Virus record (IMG/VR): IMGVR_UViG_3300027777_001705
Span: 1-20,285 of that record
DNA length: 20,285 bases
Source: a virus
Reading direction: 5' to 3' (one strand)
Every line of letters begins with the position of its first letter. Positions within the stretch are counted from its first letter, which is position 1. Shown in pieces: positions 14,121 through 20,285 of this stretch. Under the pieces are notes generated by a model that worked only from the letters and a program-made list of their open reading frames with translations, was not told the origin of the DNA and did no database searches. Position numbers and translations under genes: made by a program.

Positions 14121-15713
14121 ATGGCAGATGATACTCAAGGTTACGCAACAGTGTTGCCAAATCAATTTCCAAGTCCGGGGCAAGCACTTCAAGGTTTAAT
14201 TCAATCTAAAGAAAGACAGCAAGAAAAACAAGCTGCTTTAGATGAAAGACAACAAGAACAAAAGCAGAAAATAGCTGCTGCCCAACAAGAACGCACTAGA
14301 CAAAATGAATTATATAATTTAGCTGCCCTAAATAAACAAACAGAAGCAAAACAATACGAAACTGCTGATGAACAGGTTAATAATTTAACTAGAAAAACAT
14401 TAGCAGATATATATAACGAAGGAATAAAAGGAACAAGATTAGACCCAATGGAATTTGAGCAAATGCTAAAAGGAAAATTAGGTGATTTAGTTCAATGGAA
14501 TGGAAATGTTAAAGACCAATTGAGGACTATAGGAACACAAAGAGCAGATTTTTTTAAAGTACTTCCAAATACAGACCAAACAGGAGTAGATAGAAGAGTA
14601 ACAAAAGATTTTTTACAAAATGTCGCAAATTTAGATGAAAACGGAAATATAATATCAATTAAACCATTAAATCAAATCAAACCAAATGTAAATTATTTTG
14701 GTGCATTTGCAGACCCTAAAGTTTTAGCAGGTGTAACTAATGATACTACACCATTGCCTGAATTTTTTGCTAAAATACCTAAAGAAAAAACATCTGAAAG
14801 TCATTTTAAAAATTTATCAGGTAATATTGATTCTAGAGGATATAATGCTATGGTTACTCCTCATTCTGAAATGTATACAAACGAATCAGGTAAAGTAGCA
14901 GTAAGACCTAAATCTGAAGTTGCAATGGTTACTGATAATGGAGAACCTATAAGAGTAGCTTCAGAAGAACTTAAAAATTCAATGGCAGGAAATCCAAAAG
15001 TAGAAGCTGCATTCAATAAACAATGGCAAGATTATGTACAACAACATAATTTAGAAGCTGCTACTAATCAAGACCCACACGCACTTGATGTTTTAAAAGA
15101 AAATTATAGATATAAATTAGCAGAGCAATATTTACCACATCAAGTTAATCCAATTGAGAAACAAGTAACTCCTACAATTGTCAATAAATTAAGTATAGAA
15201 AATAGGCATAAAGAAGATGTAATAGATGATAATGCAGGAACTTTAAAATCTCATTTAGAAAATGCATTTACAAATAATCCTGTAACATTTAGGTTGCCTA
15301 TAAAAGGAGGAGGAACAGGAACTCAAACATGGGGTAATTTAGGACATTCAGATATAACAACTCCATTTACTATAAAAGTAGAGGAAAAAGAACAAGATAA
15401 ACAAACAATAACTAAAGTAGTTTCTTTTGATGATTACTTTGTATCTCCTGATAATAAAATATATGGTGTTTATTATAAAAGAACACCAACAGGAGAAATA
15501 TCAGATGATGTTAAACAAAAACAAGAAATACCATTAGAAAGATATGCTGAAAGATTATTTGAAAAATCTACACCACAAAAGTATAGGGCAGAAGTAGTTA
15601 AAAATAATGTAAATGAAGTATTAGGTGTAACTGAAAAACCTAAAACAAAAACAACTACTAAAGTAGCTACAAAAAAAGACAATAAAAATACAAAAACAGG
15701 AGAATTAGACTAA
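14121..15713 (+). CDS. internal virion/cargo protein with N-terminal coiled coil
   Basis: Residues about 27-75 of this 530-aa protein form a Gln/Glu/Lys-rich helix (SKERQQEKQAALDERQQEQK and onward) of strong coiled-coil character. A mixed region follows with ADIYNEGIKGTRLDPMEFEQ, KVEAAFNKQWQDYVQQHN and a beta-rich C-terminal section containing a Gly-rich turn (IKGGGTGTQTWGNLGH). The last 30 residues are a Lys/Thr-rich disordered tail. There are no membrane spans and no catalytic motif I recognise. Lying between the T7 gp14-like protein and the giant polyvalent frame, it fits the second internal (gp15-like) component of an ejection apparatus. Function is inferred from location and build only. 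Confidence 0.55.
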   Translation: MADDTQGYATVLPNQFPSPGQALQGLIQSKERQQEKQAALDERQQEQKQKIAAAQQERTRQNELYNLAALNKQTEAKQYETADEQVNNLTRKTLADIYNEGIKGTRLDPMEFEQMLKGKLGDLVQWNGNVKDQLRTIGTQRADFFKVLPNTDQTGVDRRVTKDFLQNVANLDENGNIISIKPLNQIKPNVNYFGAFADPKVLAGVTNDTTPLPEFFAKIPKEKTSESHFKNLSGNIDSRGYNAMVTPHSEMYTNESGKVAVRPKSEVAMVTDNGEPIRVASEELKNSMAGNPKVEAAFNKQWQDYVQQHNLEAATNQDPHALDVLKENYRYKLAEQYLPHQVNPIEKQVTPTIVNKLSIENRHKEDVIDDNAGTLKSHLENAFTNNPVTFRLPIKGGGTGTQTWGNLGHSDITTPFTIKVEEKEQDKQTITKVVSFDDYFVSPDNKIYGVYYKRTPTGEISDDVKQKQEIPLERYAERLFEKSTPQKYRAEVVKNNVNEVLGVTEKPKTKTTTKVATKKDNKNTKTGELD

Positions 15714-15715
15714 TA

Positions 15716-18700
15716 ATGGCAGAAGAATCAGTTCAACCCGAAGTTCAAGATGTTAATCAAGAAGCACCTAAAACAGGTGAAATTGATAAATTATTTAATG
15801 TAGTTTCAAGTAAAGGATTATATACTAAGTCTAAAGATGAATTTATTCAAAAGTATAGTACACCTGAAAGTGTAGATAAATTATTTCAAGTTGTTTCAGA
15901 TAAAGGATTATATACAAAATCTAAAGGAGATTTTTATTCTAAATATTATCCAAATTTATCATCACAAAAAAATACAGAACAAGTTGGAGGATTAACAGCA
16001 TATAGTGATTCAAGACAAAAAACAATACCTACAGAAGAAATTAAAAGACCTTCAAAACTAACAGACTATACAAGTGCGCCATTAGAAATGGTTTCTAAAG
16101 CAAAAGCAACTGAAGTTTCTAGAAAACCATCTACACAACCTGTTAGAAAAATAGCAACAGAAGAAAAAGCAGCAGCAGAAGGAACAAGTACTAATTTACA
16201 ATTACCAACAACATTAAAGGGTGGACAATTTGGAATAGTTGCAGAACCACAACAAGAAGGAGAATTACAACAAAAATTACAAAAAAGGGAAGATGATAAA
16301 CAAACTGCAATAAAAAATTCTCTTTTAAATCAAGGAATAAAACCTAATACACAACAATATTTACAAAAAGAAAGAGATTTAAATAATCAATTATCTAATG
16401 ATAATTTAGTTGTAGATAAAGATAATAGTGGAGAACCAAAATTATTTAGAAGTGAAGGGTTTGCGGAAACATTAGGTAAAACAATTTACAATAGTTTTAA
16501 AGCACCTATAGATGCATATGATGTAAATAAAATAAGCGACCCGAATCAGTTTGTTCAAAAAATGAATGAACAAACAGAAGAAGAATCATCTAAACCATCT
16601 AAAATATTGGGTAGTGGGGCTGAATTAATAGGGGGTGTAGTTAAACCTATATCATTATTAGCATTAAATGCTGTAGCAGGTGGAATGGGAACTACTGCTA
16701 TGGTAGCTGAAGCATATTATAGTGCATTAGCAAATGAAAAAAGAAAATTATATATAGCAGGAAAACAACAAGGATTAAGTGATGTAGATGCTGCAAAAAA
16801 AGCAATGGATGTTGCTACATATACGGCATTACCTGATGCTGCTATGGCTTTTGTAATGTCAGGTGAATTAGGAAATTTACCTAAGACAGTACCTGCAGTA
16901 GCAGATAATACATTTAAAAATGCATTAATAAAATCAGGTAAAAGTGTATTAAAAATTGCAGCATTAGGTGGTGCATCTGAAATAGGTAAAATAGGTGTTG
17001 AATCATTAGGAGGATATAAGGAAACACTTCCAAATGCTATTGGTAGAGTTTGGGGAAGTACAGCAGAGTGGGGTAAAATGGATTTAGGATTTAGAATTAT
17101 AGGAGGAATAATTCCTGCAGCAGGTTATTTAAAAGCAGCAGCTAAGAATTGGTTAAAAAATGTACCCGAAGAACTAATACAATTAAAATCAGAGCAATAT
17201 GGTGATGCAGGAGAAAAAATAAAACAATCAATAGCAGATTATAAAAATGCTGCATCTAATGTAGAAGGATATGTACCTGATGAACATTTAGCATCATTTG
17301 CAGGTAAAATAGAAAAATCAAATAAACTACAAGACGATATAACACAAAAACAATTAGATAAAATAGGCAAACCTGAATTTGTTCAAAATAAAATAGATGA
17401 AGAAATATCAGATATTCAAAAGCAAATAGATGGTATAAATAAAGAAGTAAATACAGCAGCTAAAAAAGGAGTAGAACCAAAAGAAATAGATGATGCAACA
17501 GGTATTGAAGCAGGTGTAGAACCTAAAATAAATGTAGAACCTATTAAAACTGAAACTAAACTTGAAAAACAAGCCCCTGAAGTACAGCAGCCCACAGAAA
17601 CTCAAAAGCCTACAGTTGAAGCAATTACTGAAGTTAAGCCAACAACAGAAAAAACAGAAACTAAAACAATAGAAGAAGTAACTCCTGTAGTTGAAGAAGT
17701 TAAACCTACAATAGCAAAAGAAGAAGTTAAACCTGTCAAAGAAGTTTACGATAGAAATGATACTCCAATTAATATAGATGATATTGGAGAAGGATTTGTA
17801 TTGCATAGAGGAGGTCAAGAAGTTTTAGATAAAGGATTTCATTCAATAGATAAAATTGGTGCAGAAGGATATGCAGGCGATGAGGGTAAAACGACATCTT
17901 CTACAATTAAAAAAGATGCAAAAATATTAAAATTAGTAAGTGGCGATAGTGAAAACTATTCTGACAATGCAAAAGATATTGATGAATTTTATAGGATAAT
18001 CGGAGAAAAGGAAAGAAAAAAAGGTTCTGAATGGGCTACAGGAGAAAATCCATCTGATATCACAACAAGGCTTTGGGATAATAAATCTGCCCAAGAAAAA
18101 TTAAAAAAAGCAGGAGTTGATATTGTAATTGGAAATACAATAGACGGAGTAGATGCCTTTGTAGTAAATAAAGATGCACTAGAGCCAATATCAAAACCTA
18201 AATCAGAAACACCTAAAGAACAAGTAAATGCAGTAGCTAAAAATAAAACTAAAAAAGTAAAGGATAATGATAATGAGCAAGTAATAGAAACTGTAAAAAG
18301 CCTATTACAAGTTATAAAATCGGCAGAAGCTAGATTAAGCGAATACCCAAAAGAAGCATCAATGCAAATAAATGAAGCTATTGGGCTATTGAAACCATTT
18401 TTAGATTTATTACCTGAATCAGAAAAGAAAAGCCAATTAAAACAACTTACGGGTACATACCCACAATTAGAAGGTGCTAAAGAACAATTAAAACCAAAAG
18501 AAGAAAAAACAACAGCAGATACAGTACATGATGATTTATTAACTCATTTAGGAATAATAGAAGAACCTAAAGGTGAAACAAAACCTGCTAAAAAATATAC
18601 TTCTAAAAATATAGATACAATAACAGAAGAAGGATTAAATGACACACAAAAGAAAGTAGTTAAAGATGTTAAAAATGTAGTTAAAGCTGTTTCTAAATTA

Positions 18701-20285
18701 GTAGAAAAAACTACAGGAAACCCATTAGAAGTAAACATACACGAAACACCATCTAGTTATGAAAAAGCAGTAATAGATGCAGGTGGAACAAAACAAGATT
18801 CTACTACAAAAGGATTTTATTTAGATGCTGATGGAACTATCCATCTAAACATGGAAAGAGTTACTACAGATACTATGCTTCATGAAGGGTTTCATCCTGT
18901 TTTAGATTATATGGCTAAAAATAGACCTGATATAATTGACAACCTACATAGTCAATTAGAAGGTTTAAAAGGTGGTAAAGAAGTCATAGATAACGCAAAC
19001 AAACTTTATGAAGGTTCAGATGCAACAACTATAAAAAAAGAAGCAATTACTGATTTTATAGCAAAAGTAGCAGATGGAACAATTAAAATAGATAAAACAA
19101 ATTTTCAAAAAGTAAAAGACTTTTTTGTAAATGCTGTAAATAAGTTAGGATTTGAATTAGGAAAAGATATAAATACTATTACTGACCTTAAAAAATTAGC
19201 AGAATTAGTTTCTGAGAAATTTAATAAAGGAGAAGAGATAAAAGTAATGCAGAAAAATTTTATCCAAATAGATAATAGAGGTGAGTCAGGAGATGCTATA
19301 GGAGGTGGTAAATTAACTGCATCTGATATATCTAAAGCAAAAGTAGGGGATACAAATCCATTACAGTTATCAAAAAATGAAGAAAAAGAGGATAAATTTA
19401 AAGAAGTAAATTTAGTAAAACTACCTGTAGTTTCTCTTGAAGAAAAAGCAAAAGAATTTAATAATAAAGCAGTAGCAATAAATTCAGACCCAACAAAAGT
19501 TGGAAAATTAACATTGGAATCAGGAAAAGAAATTTTCATGTATGGTGGATTGAATTATACAGCATTAGAGCCAAATGTAAAAAATGAAATAGGGTTTGCA
19601 TCAACTAATTTAGGTAAACCAAAGCAAGTTCAAGGGTTAATGAAATCATTATTTCCTGAAAGGGATGGTAGCGGTTTAATATTGACTACATCTCAAAAAC
19701 CTGAAAGTATGCTTGGGAATGCTTATTCATTAGAATATACATTAGATGCAATATCTAAATTGCCTAAAAGTATTTTAAAATCATCAGAATTTAAAAATGA
19801 ATTTTTTGGAAAAGATATTGTTGCAGTTAAAGATGCATTTGGAGAAAAAGAATACGATGCGTTTGTTAATAAATACAGTAAATCTGATTTAGGAAATCCT
19901 GATGTTATTGCTGATATGATTAAAAATTTGCTAACAGATATTGGGAATAATTTTGTTGCAAGAAATAGCCTTGTTGATAATATGTTGGCAGGGATTACAT
20001 CAAAAGAAAGTAGAGCAGATACAAAGGGCGAACTTGGGTATGTATCAAAAGACCCTAAAAAATATATTGCTAAAAATCTTTTTGATAGATTTGGATTAAA
20101 CCAAGAAGCCTTATTTTACAAAATAGGTGAGAAAGGAATTGTAGATGCTTATATGAAAGAAGGTAAGTGGGGATTTGTAACAGGTGGATTTGAATCAGAC
20201 TCAAAAGTAGACTATAATAGCATACAAGAAAAAGGTATCATTCATCCTCAATTTAATTCTAAATTTCATGGTAAAAATCCATTTA
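15716..20285 (+). CDS. giant polyvalent protein with ADP-ribosyltransferase-like and zincin peptidase domains (3' end beyond window)
   Basis: I read this frame codon by codon: it is open from ATG 15716 to the window edge, 1523 codons, with no stop. Parts in order are as follows. Two 30-residue-period repeats span residues 23-77. A hydrophobic Gly/Ala helix region (about 300-480) may touch membrane. A K/E/P/V-rich linker covers about 586-677. A probable ART-like domain (about 690-830) starts FVLHRGG and ends AGVDIVIGNTIDGVDAFVVN. A metallopeptidase domain centres on TMLHEGFHPVLD, with H1056, E1057 and H1060 as the HExxH motif and E1109 in KKEAITDF as probable third ligand. A further domain (about 1250-1500) contains MYGGLNYTAL and MLGNAYSLEYTL, which I cannot name. 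Such combinations are known as polyvalent proteins, delivered with phage DNA to act on host targets. It starts 2 nt after the previous gene. Confidence 0.8.
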   Translation, partial: MAEESVQPEVQDVNQEAPKTGEIDKLFNVVSSKGLYTKSKDEFIQKYSTPESVDKLFQVVSDKGLYTKSKGDFYSKYYPNLSSQKNTEQVGGLTAYSDSRQKTIPTEEIKRPSKLTDYTSAPLEMVSKAKATEVSRKPSTQPVRKIATEEKAAAEGTSTNLQLPTTLKGGQFGIVAEPQQEGELQQKLQKREDDKQTAIKNSLLNQGIKPNTQQYLQKERDLNNQLSNDNLVVDKDNSGEPKLFRSEGFAETLGKTIYNSFKAPIDAYDVNKISDPNQFVQKMNEQTEEESSKPSKILGSGAELIGGVVKPISLLALNAVAGGMGTTAMVAEAYYSALANEKRKLYIAGKQQGLSDVDAAKKAMDVATYTALPDAAMAFVMSGELGNLPKTVPAVADNTFKNALIKSGKSVLKIAALGGASEIGKIGVESLGGYKETLPNAIGRVWGSTAEWGKMDLGFRIIGGIIPAAGYLKAAAKNWLKNVPEELIQLKSEQYGDAGEKIKQSIADYKNAASNVEGYVPDEHLASFAGKIEKSNKLQDDITQKQLDKIGKPEFVQNKIDEEISDIQKQIDGINKEVNTAAKKGVEPKEIDDATGIEAGVEPKINVEPIKTETKLEKQAPEVQQPTETQKPTVEAITEVKPTTEKTETKTIEEVTPVVEEVKPTIAKEEVKPVKEVYDRNDTPINIDDIGEGFVLHRGGQEVLDKGFHSIDKIGAEGYAGDEGKTTSSTIKKDAKILKLVSGDSENYSDNAKDIDEFYRIIGEKERKKGSEWATGENPSDITTRLWDNKSAQEKLKKAGVDIVIGNTIDGVDAFVVNKDALEPISKPKSETPKEQVNAVAKNKTKKVKDNDNEQVIETVKSLLQVIKSAEARLSEYPKEASMQINEAIGLLKPFLDLLPESEKKSQLKQLTGTYPQLEGAKEQLKPKEEKTTADTVHDDLLTHLGIIEEPKGETKPAKKYTSKNIDTITEEGLNDTQKKVVKDVKNVVKAVSKLVEKTTGNPLEVNIHETPSSYEKAVIDAGGTKQDSTTKGFYLDADGTIHLNMERVTTDTMLHEGFHPVLDYMAKNRPDIIDNLHSQLEGLKGGKEVIDNANKLYEGSDATTIKKEAITDFIAKVADGTIKIDKTNFQKVKDFFVNAVNKLGFELGKDINTITDLKKLAELVSEKFNKGEEIKVMQKNFIQIDNRGESGDAIGGGKLTASDISKAKVGDTNPLQLSKNEEKEDKFKEVNLVKLPVVSLEEKAKEFNNKAVAINSDPTKVGKLTLESGKEIFMYGGLNYTALEPNVKNEIGFASTNLGKPKQVQGLMKSLFPERDGSGLILTTSQKPESMLGNAYSLEYTLDAISKLPKSILKSSEFKNEFFGKDIVAVKDAFGEKEYDAFVNKYSKSDLGNPDVIADMIKNLLTDIGNNFVARNSLVDNMLAGITSKESRADTKGELGYVSKDPKKYIAKNLFDRFGLNQEALFYKIGEKGIVDAYMKEGKWGFVTGGFESDSKVDYNSIQEKGIIHPQFNSKFHGKNPF
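15782..15946 (+). repeat. two tandem 30-residue-period repeats at the N-terminus of the giant protein
   Basis: Residues 23-47 (IDKLFNVVSSKGLYTKSKDE...Y) and 53-77 (VDKLFQVVSDKGLYTKSKGD...Y) repeat with a 30-residue period. DKLF, VVS and KGLYTKSK are identical in both. The DNA copies differ mostly at third positions, so the repeat is kept at protein level. Short 'SKxY...F' repeats of this sort occur at the N-termini of large virion cargo proteins in Bacteroidetes phages and may be a packaging or docking tag. Confidence 0.75.

Noticed and set aside
17408-17818. 136-codon minus-strand open frame rich in Phe, Tyr and Cys
   Set aside because: It is the antisense of the K/E/P-rich linker of the giant protein. 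AAA/GAA codons read backwards give Phe and Ser codons, and the composition is that of a shadow, with no promoter or family pattern.
18544-19539. Minus-strand frames at 18544-18738 and 19105-19539
   Set aside because: Both lie opposite the peptidase and flanking parts of the giant protein, whose HEGFH motif and unbroken frame support the plus strand. Their Ser/Phe-rich content is that of antisense shadows.
1-20285. tRNA genes, CRISPR arrays, insertion sequences, integrase or attachment sites
   Set aside because: I looked for cloverleaf-type GC-rich segments, regularly spaced repeats, transposase motifs and terminal repeats on both strands and saw none. The genes are too tightly packed to leave room for most of these.

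Overview
The window is a strongly A+T-rich stretch (roughly one third G+C by eye) of a tailed-phage genome or prophage. It very probably comes from a phage of a Bacteroidota host, perhaps a flavobacterium-like one. The host call rests on three things seen in the sequence. The clearest promoters match the Bacteroidota form (TTG, about 20 nt, then TAnnTTTG). Start codons follow A-rich leaders with no Shine-Dalgarno sequence. The replication, tail and virion proteins have the look of Bacteroidetes short-tailed phages, including crAss-like relatives. No integrase, portal, major capsid protein, terminase, DNA polymerase or tRNA lies in the window, so lifestyle and exact taxonomy stay open.

Layout. 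(1) Positions 1-553, minus strand: a two-gene unit, a 44-codon ORF followed through a TAGTG stop/start overlap by a Mu Mom-like DNA-modification acyltransferase cut by the window edge. (2) Positions 554-666: a divergent control region with a promoter on each strand and an AT-rich inverted repeat between them. (3) Positions 667-6007, plus strand: the DNA-metabolism block. It holds an XRE-type regulator, an HNH endonuclease, a Lin1244/Lin1753-like (DUF4373) replication protein with internal G-rich repeats, a T7 gp4-like primase-helicase, a 58-aa coiled-coil protein, SSB, a beta-class DNA methyltransferase, a small conserved protein, a GroES-like co-chaperonin and a 66-aa protein. (4) Position 6039 onward: a clear intrinsic terminator, then a possible promoter opening the virion block. 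(5) Positions 6106-15713: a protein that reads as two tandem GroES-like barrels, a ferritin, three connector/ring-type proteins, a 1141-aa tail muzzle/stabilisation-type protein, a cupin-like protein, and two internal/ejection-type proteins. (6) Position 15716 to the right edge: one giant open frame of at least 1523 codons. It has two 30-residue-period repeats at its N-terminus, a hydrophobic Gly/Ala region, a K/E/P linker, a probable ADP-ribosyltransferase-like domain and a zincin metallopeptidase motif (HEGFH). This is the architecture of a polyvalent protein delivered with phage DNA.

How the genes fit together (inference). The left block replicates the DNA (DUF4373 protein, primase-helicase, SSB) and modifies it (methyltransferase, Mom-like enzyme), probably against host restriction. 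The right block builds the short-tail ejection apparatus and loads effector-like cargo. Two co-chaperonin-like genes flank the block boundary and suggest that virion folding depends on a host GroEL. The ferritin, one gene upstream of the ring proteins, is the least expected member of the virion operon.
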